64,000 bases of DNA from Beroe forskalii (GCA_011033025.1 WFMF01000018.1:744001-808000), one strand, 5' to 3'. Numbered from the stretch's first letter, positions 33,709 to 45,302 are shown. Numbers and translations: made by a program. The notes: generated by a model not told the origin, from the sequence alone.

Positions 33709-34591
33709 GGTAAAAGGGTGATCACAATGAGCTGTTGTGAATTTTGTTCAATGGAGCAATGGATCCATTGGACCCATCATGTTCAATGGACGCCCATTGG
33801 AAGATTGGACATCCAATGAGCCAATGGACATCCATTTCAGAACATGATGTCTATAGATAAAATTGCACAATGGTGTTTAATGGATCCATTTTTGAATTTT
33901 GATGTTCAATGGACATGTTCAATGGATCCAATGGATGTTCAATGGATCCATCTGAGTGGGTGCAATGGACACAATCACCAAACATGGTTTGGTTGATAGA
34001 CATCAGACTGGTATTTTTATTCGATGGATCCATTGGATCCATTGTGTCCATTGGATCCTATGGATCCAAATATCGATCCAATGGATCTATTGTGTCCATT
34101 GAACCACATTGGAATTGTCCGTTGGATCCATTGGATCAATTGCACATTGTCTCCATTGGATCCATTGTGTCCAATGGACAAAATGGATGATTTGGATCCA
34201 ATGGAGCAATGGAAACAATGTGCAATGGATTCAATGGATCCAATGGTCATGTCCAATGGTGTTCAATGGGCACAATGGATCCATTGAATCCAATGGATGC
34301 AATGGATCCATCTACCAAACCATGTTTGGTGATTGTGTCCATTGCGATCCACTCATGGATTTACTGAACATTCATTGGATCCATCGAGACCATCGAACAT
34401 ATCCATTGAACATCAAAAATGGATCCAATCATGGATCCATTGGATCCATTGAACACCATTAGATACTTTTAACGATGGACATCATGTTCAATGGATGTCC
34501 ATTGGATGTCCAATATTGGACATGTCCATTGGGCATGATGGATCCAATGGATCCATAGGACAAAATTCAGAACTCTTGTGACCCTTTCACC
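33709..34591. mobile_element. TCCATTGGATCC word-array element, about 880 bp
   Basis: Outer ends ggtaaaagggtgatcacaa and ttgtgaccctttcacc are inverted, followed by gaattttgtt/gacaaaattc. Inside are many copies of atggatcc, tccattgga and tgttcaatgg with their inverses, so most of the element can pair with itself. Confidence 0.85.
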
Positions 34592-36779
34592 TAATATTTT
34601 GATTATTTATAAATTGACTGTTATTTATAAATTGACCTGACCGTCTACTATGTAGCTATGTAAATCATGCTGAGTAAAAATGACATGGTTATTTCCCAAC
34701 TCAGCTGGATGTTCGTTATAATGGCAGCTGCCAAGCTGCCGATCAGACTGTTGGGAGTTCGAAAACTAAAAGAACGATGACGTATCTGCATCTCTACAAA
34801 TATCACTTTCACAGAAGTAAGTGTCAGGGAATCCGCTCGAATCAATCCTCTGTCTATATAAATTTCAGTATTATCTATGTGCTGTAAAAATTATATTTAT
34901 TATGGGTACAGTACATATTCGCAATTTAATTCAATATGGTTTCAATTACATTTTATATGTTATAGTAATTTAGTATATTTTCAGTTTCAAGCTTTCAAGA
35001 AGCTAAAAAGGTTCTGGATTACTGCCCTTACATTGCATGGAGGATAGAGTTGTCCTGATTCTGAACGGATGAGTTGCGATATTATGCAGTGCGTCGCCGT
35101 GACGGAAGCTATGAAGCCTAATAGATTACTCCATCAACAAGGTTTTTGGAAACATTTTCCTCTGGTATTTAGTATTATATAGCAATCATTCTTTAATTAC
35201 TGATTATATTATTAAATTATTAATATTATCATTTAAACTCCTTTCAACTTCCCCATAAAGCCATAATATTATGATTATGATATGCGTGTGCAGTTGCATG
35301 CGCGTAGCGCAACCACGTCCTAATCAGCTAATCCTACGAGTACGCTGATTCTGAACATAGCAATTGGCCAATTGGGATATAATTAAATATTGTAAAACTT
35401 ATCGATACCGGGGTTCTCAGGGGAAGCCGATTTTGCACGGTATTGACAGGTGCACGGTGACTCCAGGATTGACTTTTTGGATCTGCCTGTCAGGGCTTCG
35501 GTATACAGTACGTGTGACATGAGCTAGGTTGTCAATTAGCTGGCATGAAATTGGCTATTGTATCCGGGGATGTGTGCAATGTGCAGTGTAAAATATACAG
35601 TGTTAAATGTACAGTGTATATAATATAACTGCATTGTACACTGCACCGTACTCAATTGGGTCCGATTTCACGACTTCCTAGCCTGTGCTTGCTGAAGCCC
35701 AATCACTGTGAGACAATTGCGTTCGATCCCATTGGCCAATTATCCGGTAATATTTCGGGGGAAAGGGTGGATGCCGGTATCACTATATCTAAACGATCCT
35801 TTTGCAGAGTAGGTAGTAAATGGAATGGAATCAGAATGGTCATTAGACTGGTTACGGAGTGGTAAATGGGGGTGGAGGGGGGCAAAATTGATTGAGCAAT
35901 TTTGGGCAATCATCTCCTGGTTACCCTCTTTTTCAGGGATTGGACAAAATTTTGTTGTCCAAAAATATTAATTGTTAGACAAAATTGGACATGTTCGCCA
36001 AAAAATATTATGACTTCGTTACAGATCAACATAATCTACTATACTAATCTGCTAGATTCATCATTTAAAGCATATGTTCTTTTCGCCATTAGTTTGAGTT
36101 CTAATAAGTACACAAATAAGGAGGCATACTTCTTCTGTTTTGAGTAGAGCTCTGCAGTTCAGGGTACCAAAATGCTCATCAGGGTGTCCACTTTTGATAT
36201 AGCCCGGGACACATTTTTGGGTTGTTTTCGTCTCTAATTGAGCCCAATTGGCTTTAATTGGGTTAATTGGCAACTTCGGTATTTTTGGTCAATTTACTAC
36301 GGGATTTCGACTTATTTCCGTACATTCCACCGGTTTTTGGGGTTTTGCAGGATTTCAACTGGACTAAGAACTGGAAAAGTACTATAATAGGACGTAATTG
36401 GGCTTTATTGGGTGAATTTGTATTTTCCGTGTTTTATAGGGCGTCATATTCATAAGTCAGAACTTTCATTATGCAGTTTCCATATGGTTTTTTAAAGGTT
36501 TTAAATGTCTCAGACCCAGTCAAGTGCCTCTAATTGGCCTTAATTAGTTAATTGGGCAAGAAGAAAATTCCAATTATGCCTGTAGTTACCCTGGTTTTTG
36601 AGAATTGGACAAAATTTCGTTGCCCAAAATTGGACTTGCCCCCCCCCCATGAATTAATGAGGTATAATTAGTTATAAGAATTCAAACGAGTTTAAAGATT
36701 ATCTTAATTTCAGGTGGCCAATAGTCGATACCCGATAGTCGATGCTATTTATTGTTAACTCAAGCTCATTTTTTAATCA
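34592..36779. other. Non-coding stretch with aattggcc-type words
   Basis: No gene supported. From about 35,340 to 36,640 the sequence is enriched in taattgg, ccaattg and gggcaa words in both orientations, a diffuse relative of the word-array pattern without clear ends. Confidence 0.4.
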
Positions 36780-36951
36780 CCGTATATAACCACGCGACTA
36801 GAGAGAGACTTTTGCAATTCGCCACGCGCAGCGTGGTGAATTACAATTAGGCGCGAACGCAGTGAGTGTCTAATTGCTCATATAGTACGAACGCCAGTGA
36901 GTGCTATATGTGAAGTCTCTCTTGGCGCGTGGTTATATAGTATATACACGG
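36780..36951. mobile_element. 172-bp element: stem with three internal hairpins
   Basis: The outer stem pairs ccgtatataaccacgcg (36,780) with cgcgtggttatata (about 36,927), then agagagactt with aagtctctct. Inside lie three hairpins: aattcgccacgc-gca-gcgtggtgaatt, aattag...ctaatt, and atatag...ctatat. The last two loops share cgaacgc and agtgagtg. The overall plan equals that of 48,041-48,212. Confidence 0.85.
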
Positions 36952-37561
36952 CCGATTCGAAGTAAGTTTAATTTGGACAGATTTAGACCCTACCAGTACA
37001 CTTTATGAATTATTAATATTAGTCTTCACATTTGTGAATTGACTTAAGTATTTCGAAGCTTTTTTGAAGAGGCAGCAATCAGCATAAGAACATAGGTTCC
37101 ATCAAAACCTTCATTTCCATAAACTTTTGCAAAATCAAAGGTACAAACAAATCGAAAAGATACAGTCACGAAGTGAATATTAAAGACACACACATTCTAA
37201 CATTCTCAAGAATCCATTCACATTTGAATGATAATGGTACAAGTACAACATAATTGGTAATGTAAATCATCAGCAACATACCAATACACTGAAGGACCGA
37301 CCAAACAAAGTGTACAATATCAAAATTGAGAACGAAAAGAACTAGGTACCACTCATGGTGTAGGTACATCGACATTTGCAATTGCAATTACTCTCAAAAT
37401 GTATAGCAGCCACATTCCATTCTATACCTTTGTTACGAGCAGACGTCACGTGACCTACTTGTCTAGCATATAACGGTTTGCAAATGTACACAGTAATTAC
37501 AATGTGTTGTGTTGATTGGTATTTGGTGTTCGTTTTGTGCATGTACATTTGCTAAATACAG
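36952..37561. other. Non-coding stretch, nothing recognised
   Basis: No coding or repeat structure that I can support. Confidence 0.35.
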
Positions 37562-37685
37562 TAAACGGGTCAGGTAAAACAGGGTAAATAGAGGTAAATA
37601 AACACTAAACAGGGTAAATAAACAGGGTAAATAAACAGGGTCAATAAACAGGGTCAATAAACAGGGTAAATAAACAGTGTAATCA
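37562..37685. repeat. 13-bp minisatellite
   Basis: Repeats of aaacagggtaaat, with gggtcaat variants, for about nine imperfect copies. Confidence 0.85.
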
Positions 37686-38239
37686 TGTTTAATTAAGTTT
37701 TGTAACATTCGGTAACTCAGCGTGTCAGAATCCGAAAAAAATCTAGAGATGGACTTTCGAAAACTACTGATGGAGTTTTGAAATCTACTGATGGAGTTTC
37801 TAGAGAGACTTTCGCGCGTGTTTATATACTCCATCTCTGGTTTCGTAACTCCATCAGTGATGGTTATACGTATACAGCACGCGCTCTTTAACATGTATAT
37901 AATTGAGAATTTGATCGTTCTTAATCTTTGTAATATGAACATCTACTTAAATTCATAAATTGAAATGAAATTTATCACTCAGGTGGAGGTGACGCCAGCA
38001 TTTCACTTCCACTTGACTGACGCATCTCTCAGTTTCAGCCCCCACTGCTCAGAATAAAGATTGCCCGGCGTGGGTCTCATTGTCAGCTCACATGTCTTTC
38101 ATCTGTGTCTGTGGAAGTTGGATGGATTTTAAGATCCGCGATGACAATTACATAAACTTTACTTTGCCTGGGCTCTTAAAGTTATATTTAAGTAAATTAA
38201 AGCATCTTCCTGTTCTTATTAAACTCTGCATAAGATCTC

Positions 38240-38550
38240 TTAGTGAAGAAGCTGGCGGTACTGGCCTTCCTTACTGTTGCGGACGTTGTGGCTTCCTTCG
38301 AGTCCCTCTCCATCACCTTCCTGGTAGATGAGCTCCCCTTTCTGGCCTACTTCGAGAGGACCTGGATCGTACTTCCAGCTGGAGGACGACGACTTCCCCC
38401 GATCTTCCCTCTCCACATGTGGAACGTCCGTGACAAAGCTTCGGCTGGATCTGCCCGGACTACCAACGCCCTGGAGTTCTTTCACCATTCCTTCAACTCC
38501 CTGCTGTCCTGTCACCACCCCTCCATCTGGACCCTCCTCAAGACAACTCC
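38240..38550 (+). pseudogene. Fragment of a MULE-type transposase, C-terminal part
   Basis: One continuous frame reads KLAVLAFLTVADVVASFESL, then YFERTWI, G-G-R-R-L-P-P-I-F-P, MWNVRDKASAGSARTTNALE and F-F-H-H-S-F-N, then C-H-H-P-S-I-W. The order (ALAFxPxxDV, YFExTxIG, RFPxxxWN, RTNNxxEGxH, HPxIWxF) is the tail of Mutator-like transposases with FLYWCH/MULE domains in animals. The normally conserved N-N-x-x-E-G-x-H is altered (T-N-A-L-E-F-F-H). The DDE core upstream is absent, so this is a relic. Confidence 0.75.
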
Positions 38551-38734
38551 AGACGTGTTTTATCCGATATTTTGTGAAAAAAAATATGTGATATACAATT
38601 ATTCTGTCTTTTTGAATGCTAAAAAAAATTGTTTCACTTTTTGTGTTTCACTTTTTCTCGTAAATTCGTGCTAGTATTTTGTGCGCAACTACGCGTTGTG
38701 ACACCCCTACTAAAAAACTTTGAAAAAAGGGGCG

Positions 38735-39048
38735 CACCCTATTAAAAAGCGTGCACTCACACTGTAAGGTCGTGCGCGCAGCTTGAAAAGCCTGAGCGCC
38801 CACCGTAAGGTCGTGCGCGCAAATTAAAAGCGCGCGCGCACACCGTTAGGTCGTGCGCGCAGCTTAACAAGCGCGCGCACACTTAAAGGCCGTGCACGCA
38901 GCTCAAAAAGCACGCGCGCACACCGTAAGGTCGTGCGCACAGCTTAAAAAGCGCGCGTACACCGTAAGGTCGTGCGCACAGTTTAAAAAGCTTGCGCACA
39001 TATCGTAAGGTTGTGCGCGCAGATTAAAAAGCATGCGTGCACGCACCG
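38735..39048 (-). repeat. 41-bp GC-rich repeat, short inverted array
   Basis: About seven or eight copies of the reverse complement of the 56,280-57,965 unit (caccgtaaggtcgtgcgcgc and gcttaaaaagcg). The array stops abruptly at 39,048, where LINE reverse transcriptase sequence begins. Confidence 0.9.
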
Positions 39049-39049
39049 T

Positions 39050-39350
39050 AAGCTGGTGGTTTTCCCAAAAATCTTGAAAACAGGGATAGTCAGTCCAATT
39101 TATAAAAAAGATGACCCTAAAAAATCCGATAATTATAGACCTATCTCAACACTTCCAATCTTTAATAAAATATTTGAGAAAATTCTCTATAGGCGTATTT
39201 ATAGCTTTCTTATAACCAAAAATATACTTTATGAAAAACAATTTGGATTTCGAAAAGACCACTCAACTTCTCATGCTATTAACTACTCTGTCAAATACAT
39301 AACTGATCAAATTGAACAAAAGAAACATGTTATTGGGATATTCCTTGTTC
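39050..39350 (+). pseudogene. Non-LTR reverse transcriptase fragment
   Basis: A single frame encodes V-F-P-K-I-L-K-T-G, then IVSPIYKKDDPKKSDNYRPI, S-T-L-P, FEKILYRRIYSFL and KQFGFRKDHSTSHAI. This is the fingers part of a CR1/Jockey-type RT (P-I-Y-K-K, N-Y-R-P-I-S, Q-F-G-F-R). The piece stops before the first catalytic Asp. The 41-bp repeat is fused to its 5' side. Its RT motifs differ from those of the LINE at 41.2 kb, so it is a separate element. Confidence 0.88.
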
Positions 39351-39465
39351 ATAATCACAGCTGTTGCATTATATGTTCATAGTTGCAAAATAATTTTTGT
39401 TTGAGTATTTGTTTTGTTTGTGAGTGTGACAGTGTTTTTAAACATAGTCCCTTGCCCTCTGAATC

Positions 39466-39951
39466 ATGATGGATACTGTTACAGAGAACAATGATAAAGT
39501 CAAAGACCCATTTGCAAACCATGTTACAAGATTCAAAAGTGTGTTCACTCCTACTACGGCTAGTGAAGATGATGGTATGGACACTGATAGGGCATACTCA
39601 ATGGTACATTCTGTTCGTTCTGAAAGAGAGTGGAGTGCTGATGATTCAGGGAGAAAAAAGAAAAATGAAAAGACTTATTCTAAGAAGAAAGCCCCTGCTA
39701 GTGATTTAGAAAGCAATGCTTCAACCTCAAGCCCACAGTCAAAAATATCCAGATTAGATAAATCTTGTGTATGTGGAAGTGCAGTAGGTGCTACAGGACT
39801 TATCACTTGCTCAAAATGTAAAGGATGTTTTCATATTGATTGTGTTAATCTTAATGGCCTGCGACCAGAGCACATAAAGCTTCTTGTGAACTGGTGGTGC
39901 TTCAATTGTCTTCACTCCAAATACAAATCTGTCTCGGGAGACACCAATTAG
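39466..39951 (+). CDS. PHD-finger protein of likely retrotransposon origin (161 aa)
   Basis: An intact ORF beginning MMDTVTENNDKVKDPFANHV, with an acidic/Ser-rich middle, a Lys-rich stretch (GRKKKNEKTYSKKKA), and a C-terminal PHD-type zinc finger. The finger has C-V-C-G, LITCSKCKGCFHIDCVNL and W-W-C-F-N-C-L, the C4-H-C3 pattern. PHD fingers bind histone tails in host proteins, and are also known in ORF1 of some LINEs. It sits directly 5' of APE endonuclease sequence in a different frame, so it is best read as ORF1 of the same element. A host gene captured here is a less likely alternative. Confidence 0.7.
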   Translation: MMDTVTENNDKVKDPFANHVTRFKSVFTPTTASEDDGMDTDRAYSMVHSVRSEREWSADDSGRKKKNEKTYSKKKAPASDLESNASTSSPQSKISRLDKSCVCGSAVGATGLITCSKCKGCFHIDCVNLNGLRPEHIKLLVNWWCFNCLHSKYKSVSGDTN

Positions 39952-39976
39952 AGCAAGCATCTTTTCCCACTCATCC

Positions 39977-40708
39977 ATGGAACAACAAGTTTGGTTTAAA
40001 GAGTCCATTACAACCGCGGACTGTGCAGTCATGCAGACTAAGGTGGATGGAGTCGAAACACTAATTGCGTCATGTTACATGGATGGAACCGATACACAAT
40101 GCCCATCGCCAGACTTCATTAAAGTCGTTGAGTACGCGAAGAAGCATAGTATCGCACTGATCATCGGAACTGACTCCAACGCTCATAACAGGGCATGGAA
40201 TAGCAGGATAGGTGATCAAAAGCGCAAGGAACGAGGGAACAAACATCTCAAGTACTTCCTTGCCAATGACCTGTTTATTGAGAATGCGGGGTCAACGCCC
40301 ACCTTTGACAACGGCCGCTGGAGTAATTCTATTGACCTCACGATCACAAACAAGGCCGGGCACAGTCTCATAGCCGGCTGGTTTGTGGACATGAAGGATC
40401 GGGTAGAGCACTCCTCGGACCACCGGTTCATCGCATTCAAATCAACAGGGTCAACCCTTCTTGCCAGACAGAACTTCAGAGATATCTCAAAAACCAATTG
40501 GGAAAACTTTGAGTCTGATCTGAACCTCCGGATGTCTTCCAAAGCCGAGATGTTCAGGAATATCGACTCTGTCGAGAAAATGGACACCGCGGCATCTGAA
40601 CTCTCTTCGTCTATTCTTAGTGCCTTCAACTCGGCGACTGAACTGACATACGTGTCAGCGAAGATTAAACCACTTCCGTGGGATACGGCCAGAGTGAGGG
40701 GAAGCTAG
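39977..40708 (+). pseudogene. LINE ORF2, APE-type endonuclease part
   Basis: Encodes L-I-A-S-C-Y-M-D-G, LIIGTDSNAHNRAWNSR, NSIDLTITNK and E-H-S-S-D-H-R-F-I. These match the Y, D-x-N-A-H, D-L-T and S-D-H blocks of apurinic-like LINE endonucleases. The first catalytic blocks (N and E residues of the N-terminal half) are missing: the reading starts mid-domain just after the PHD ORF. It cannot be an active nuclease. The frame closes at 40,706 and continues in another frame. Confidence 0.85.
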
Positions 40709-40715
40709 GAGGGAT

Positions 40716-42538
40716 ATGAGGGCAAAGATAAGGAGAAGACAGCGGAAAATACCTCGGGACTCAGAACTTGATACTATCAGGAAAGAGGCCCGTAAGAGGT
40801 ATGAAAAACTGCCGGACAATACTTGGACCGCGAAATACAGGGAATTCTGTGCAAATTTGGAATCCAAATCCGAATCCAAAAGGATATCCTGTCTCATAAA
40901 GGACAACAAGGACACTAAGTTATGTGCGGTTAAGAAAAGGATGGTCTCCTCACGGAGGCATCATCCAGCTTTGGACCGCATGACTGAAGTGCAATTTGAT
41001 GTCCCTTCACCGGCCGACCCCAACCCTCCGGGCACTGCTGCGGAGTGGACATCGAAGATCGGTGGAGTCTGGATCACATATTCTCTGAGAATAGAGTGAA
41101 ACGGGCACTAAGAATTCGATCCACTCTCAGCGTGGGACCGGATAGAATACCTTAATCATGCTTCAAAAGGATGGGAGCATTGGAGGTGCTTTCACGAGCA
41201 TCGCCAAGGCTAGCTACCGGATGGGGTATACTCCTGCAATATGGAGGGACTCCTCTAGTATCTTTCTTTCGAAACCTGGGAAGGATGATTACACCAATCC
41301 TAAGTCATTTAGGACAATCACACTGTCACCTGTCATCCTGAAATGGATGGAGAGGGTGATTTTGTGGCACATGGAAGCAGATCTGAAAGTGTACGAGCAC
41401 CTAAGCAAGAAACAATTTGGATTCAAGTGAGGAAGCTCAACAACAGCTGCGATCCATAAACTAGTCAGGAAACTCGAGATGGCCATCCTAAACAAGGGGG
41501 ATGCTCGGGGCTTTCCTTGACATAGAAGCGTTCGATAATGTGTCGTTCAACTCAATCGATAAGGCCTAACCAAGAACTGCAAATCGCCTGGCGTGAATAG
41601 ATGGATCTTGTCAATGATCCGGTCTAGGCACACCGGTGGAGCTGCAGGGCAAGAGAAGGTCATATCCATTTTACGAGGATGCCCGCGGGGGGATTCTATC
41701 CCCATTCCTATGGAACCTTGTAATAAACGATCTACTTGAGTTCACCAGGGACAAAAAACCGTGTGACCTCAGGGGTTTGCTGACGATATATCCCTGGTCT
41801 CAGTAGTGACAACGCCCTAAACCACCAACTGGCAGCAACCGTCAAGGATTTGACTCGGATACCCTTCGGGAGGTAACCCAAAGAAGCCTAAACAGTATCA
41901 ACCAGTGGTGTAGGGCAAATGGTCTGAAGCTATCTCAGCTGAAGACCCACTGCGTTATGTTTACGAATAGGAGGAACTGGTCATTCAGTAAGCCCCTGAA
42001 AGTGACGGCGTCGAAATCAAGTGAGAACTTCCACTAAGTTTCTAGGAATCACCCTAGACTCAAAGCTGGCGTGGAACAATCACATCGAAACTGTGTGCAA
42101 GAAGGCCAAATCTATGTTAATGCAGTGCAGGAAAGCGGTTGGTCCCACCTGGGGCCTGAAACCGATCACCATGCGCTGGATTTACAAGGTAATGGTTCGA
42201 CCAATACTCACGTATGGTTCAACGATATGGATTGCTGGCACACAAAAAACGCACAACCAGCAGCTGCTAAAGGTAGTTCAGAGGTTGGCAAACGTACTTA
42301 TTACGGAGCCTTACCTTCGACCCCAACTACAGCGCTGGATGTCGTCACGGGGGATTATCCCAATCACGCTGTGTACTAGGGAGGTCGCTGCGAGAGAAAC
42401 CATGCGTCTGAAGTGCCAAGGTCATTGGTGCTTCCCTCCGCCTGGAAAGCCTTCAGCGCGCATCACCAGCCACATCAGTGAGAATGAGAAGTTTATCAGG
42501 GCCCTGCCCAAGGATTTAACTTCAAAGAACAAGATCCG
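40716..42538 (+). pseudogene. LINE ORF2, reverse transcriptase part, multiply broken
   Basis: Pieces in order: a basic linker (R-K-E-A-R-K-R-Y); S-V-G-P-D-R-I-P at 41,130; W-R-D-S-S-S-I-F-L-S-K-P-G-K and a Q-F-G-F-K ending in TGA at 41,428; G-S-S-T-T-A-A-I-H; a D-I-E-A-F-D-N-V block at about 41,520; the catalytic F-A-D-D at 41,776-41,787; then the thumb in one frame (FLGITLDSKLAWNNHIETVC, Y-G-S-T-I-W). At least five frameshifts or stops interrupt it, so it is dead, but the catalytic Asp pair is still readable. Confidence 0.88.
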
Positions 42539-43075
42539 ATGAAACCGATTCTCAGTATAAACCAACGGTTCACTGTGCTGGTCCCGTCTCGGGAGGAGTA
42601 CAAGGAGCCGAAGGGTGAGGACTTTGATGTCGTGTGCTATACGGACGGTTCTAAAATCAACGAACTCACGGGAGCAGGAGTAGTGATCAAAGGTGGACCA
42701 TCCTGGAGCCACTTGGACCACTGCGAATCCTTCCATCTTGGGCTACACAGTACGGTGTTCCAAGCAGAAGTCTTTGCTGTTGCTAAAACGGCAGAGATAC
42801 TGCAGGAACATGCACTGAGTAACAAATCTTGATAAATTGTGATAGCAAATCAGCTATTCAGGCGATAAATGCTACGATTGTCAAGAGCAAGGTGCCACTT
42901 CGGGCATCAAACTCCCTCAACTCACTTGGAAACACCAACAAGGTCACACTTAGTTGGATTCCAGCTCACAGTGGGTACGAGGGGAACGAGCTGGCGGACC
43001 AGACAGCGAAAGCTGGGGCGACCAACTCAAACGACAGCACATCCAGGGTCTTACTCCCCATGTTTCAGAATAAAA
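42539..43075 (+). pseudogene. LINE ORF2, RNase H domain
   Basis: Encodes V-V-C-Y-T-D-G-S-K, an F-Q-A-E-V-F-A-V block, I-N-C-D-S-K-S-A-I-Q-A-I, and VTLSWIPAHSGYEGNELAD. These carry the four acidic positions and the His of RNase H. One stop and frameshift falls at about 42,832. An RNase H after RT places the element in the I/R1-type group of LINEs. The frame is cut by an insertion from about 43,062. Confidence 0.9.
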
Positions 43076-43903
43076 CAAAAATTTCAGAATAAAACAAAAA
43101 TTTTATTTAGCATTTCATTGAACACACCTAAAATTACTAAAAATATGTACGAACAAAAAGCTTATAATTATAAATGATTTCTGATTTCAGGGTAATATGG
43201 GAGTAATAATGATAGAGTGTTCTAGTTGAGGGATTCTGATTTCAGGGTAATAGGGGAACTCTAGCATTAGAGCATTCAAACAATAGGGTTCTGATTTCAG
43301 GGTGTTAGGGAATTATTATATTGATAGGGAGTTATATATTGTTAAGGAGTTAAATATTGTTAGAGCACTCTAATATGGAGTGATCAAGGAACATAATCTG
43401 ATATGTGTTTGACTTAGCTTACGCCGATAGAAGACCTCCTACCCAGTGTGGGTAGGCTTTCAAATGCTGGTGAAATGCAAGGTCGCAGGGCTGGAGGCTT
43501 ATTGCTTCCTTTGAGTGTACCAGCACTTGAAGCTAGGATAGTCTTTATTTCTAGTATACTTTATTTTAAGAATATTTTATTGTGTTCATATAGTGTAAGC
43601 TAAATCAATTTTCTTAAAATGGAGTTTCAAACTCTTTCAACATACTAAGTCTATACCAAGACGTCTGTTCAATCTGAGGATATATTAATATTTTATTATC
43701 TTTATTTAATCATCATAATGTAAATCTATGCTTCAGAAGTGTCAAAATATCCTGAAAACTAATTCTCTTAATGTAACAAGAGGGTGGATTCAATTGACTA
43801 TTTTTTGTATTATGGGAAATATCATTGAGTGTAACTGCTGCAGTTAGTATTATATTATAATATTATTATACTCGTGTGGCACTTTTTGGTCTATCAATAT
43901 TTT
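43062..43903. mobile_element. Insertion of about 840 bp within the LINE ORF2
   Basis: AT-rich sequence that separates RNase H from the C-terminal Cys-His module. It starts with a doubled tttcagaataaaacaaaaa and has three copies of ctgatttcagggt (43,179, 43,230 and 43,292). No inverted termini or coding frame were seen, so the type is unknown. Confidence 0.6.
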
Positions 43904-43907
43904 TGAA

Positions 43908-44324
43908 TTGAGGAGGAAGACCAAAGAGGACTGGATAAGCTCCTACAAAGCTGATCCTCCCAGAATGTTCAACATGATGTGGAGGGACAAATTTGCAAAG
44001 GAGCTATCCAGTATGGGTAGGAAGGATCTGAGAGTGGCTACTCAACTCCTGACAGGCCACACAGTCCTAAACTACCACCTCAAGAAACTGAATCCCGCTG
44101 TCCCTGCAACCTGTCCTCTCTGCGAAAGCGAAGATGAAACGGTATCACACTTCCTGGGGAAATGCCCCTCCCTAGGCAGTATTTGGGCCGAGTACTTCGA
44201 CACCTACTACTGTGCAGGTACCGACATCGTGGACAGGTTCAAACTCAACAGGATCGTCAGCTACACCCACAGGACTGGTCGCCTGGTACCCAAGAGAGTA
44301 TGCGACGATTCTGCAACTACTTGA
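43908..44324 (+). pseudogene. LINE ORF2, C-terminal Cys-His module
   Basis: Encodes L-R-V-A-T-Q-L-L-T-G-H, then CPLCESEDETVSHFLGKCP. This is the C-x-x-C...H-x-x-x-x-C zinc-binding tail that follows RNase H in this class of LINEs. It is the displaced end of the element starting at 39,977. GC-rich 3' sequence follows to about 44,620 and ends in a tag-tag-tag microsatellite. Confidence 0.88.
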
Positions 44325-44624
44325 GGCTCTGTCCCTCACCGGACTGAGCCTTCAGTCACAGGGATACACTCAAGCCGTCCCCAGAGGATGTTGCGGAGGT
44401 ATCCCTCGCTCTGGCCACAGAAGGAGGGGCTCGACCCCGCTGCTGGGTCGGGAACGCTGTCCTGTTCCGACAGGATGGCAACGGGGAGGAACGGGACTCC
44501 CTTCCCATCCGGGTGCATGGGAGCTCGGAAGCGCTTGTCTCGGCCAGTTGCTTCCTCTCCTGGGCGCCGCCTGGGCCCTCGCTGGCCCATCCCCCTTCTA
44601 GTAGTAGTAGAAGTGTGTCACCCA

Positions 44625-45120
44625 AAAGTTGAAACTATCAAAATATTATAATACTGAACTGGGATTGCCTGAATTATTGGTTTACTTAAGCTAACAAGGC
44701 ATCTCTTGCATATTGAATAAGTACCATAGACACCTAGGCCTAAACTAGGATCAGTCGATTAAGAAATCAAGATCTCAGATCAATTATCCTACCCTGAAGC
44801 CTGAAACAACTACTCAATTTTCCTTTTTTTTCCTTGCTATCCTCCCAAAACCTCCAAACCATCCTCAGATTAATACCCAGATTAATCTCAACCCTGTACT
44901 ATTAACTTAGCAAACCAACAATTTTGCTATTCAGTTAATCTGCAAGGCTGAGTCCTTTCAGTAAAAAATATCTCTATCTGTACTATACCTGTACTCTTGA
45001 AGTTCTTGAAATTTCTGTTTAAAAAGGGTGCCATTGAAAACGATATTTGAGATTTCATACCAGATTTATTTATTACTGTACTGTGTTTTTCAATAAAGAA
45101 ATTCTGTGAGCTATAAATAT
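44625..45120. other. Non-coding stretch, nothing recognised
   Basis: AT-rich sequence downstream of the LINE 3' end, with no supported feature. Confidence 0.35.
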
Positions 45121-45137
45121 TAATCTTTGTTTCACTA

Positions 45138-45302
45138 AGGGATCGTTCACATATTACGTAATCACCTAGAGGGGGGAGGGGGTTTCCAAATGATTATGTC
45201 ACATGTTATTGTAACAAATACAACTACTGTAAACTTGATTACAAGGGGGAGGGGGGGTTGAAATCGGCCAAAAATTGATTACGTAATATGTGAACGATCC
45301 CT
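45138..45302. mobile_element. 165-bp MITE with perfect 27-bp TIRs
   Basis: TIR agggatcgttcacatattac (first 20 of 27 bases, continuing gtaatca), exact at both ends. The direct repeat aatctttgtttcact flanks it at 45,122-45,136 and 45,303-45,317. The interior is G-rich (gggggaggggg) on both sides. The 15-base flanking repeat is unusually long for a DNA transposon. Confidence 0.93.

Noticed and set aside
38080..38331. A short ORF with a C-C-G-R-C-G stretch
   Set aside because: Different frame over the MULE transposase fragment; the MULE frame explains the sequence better.
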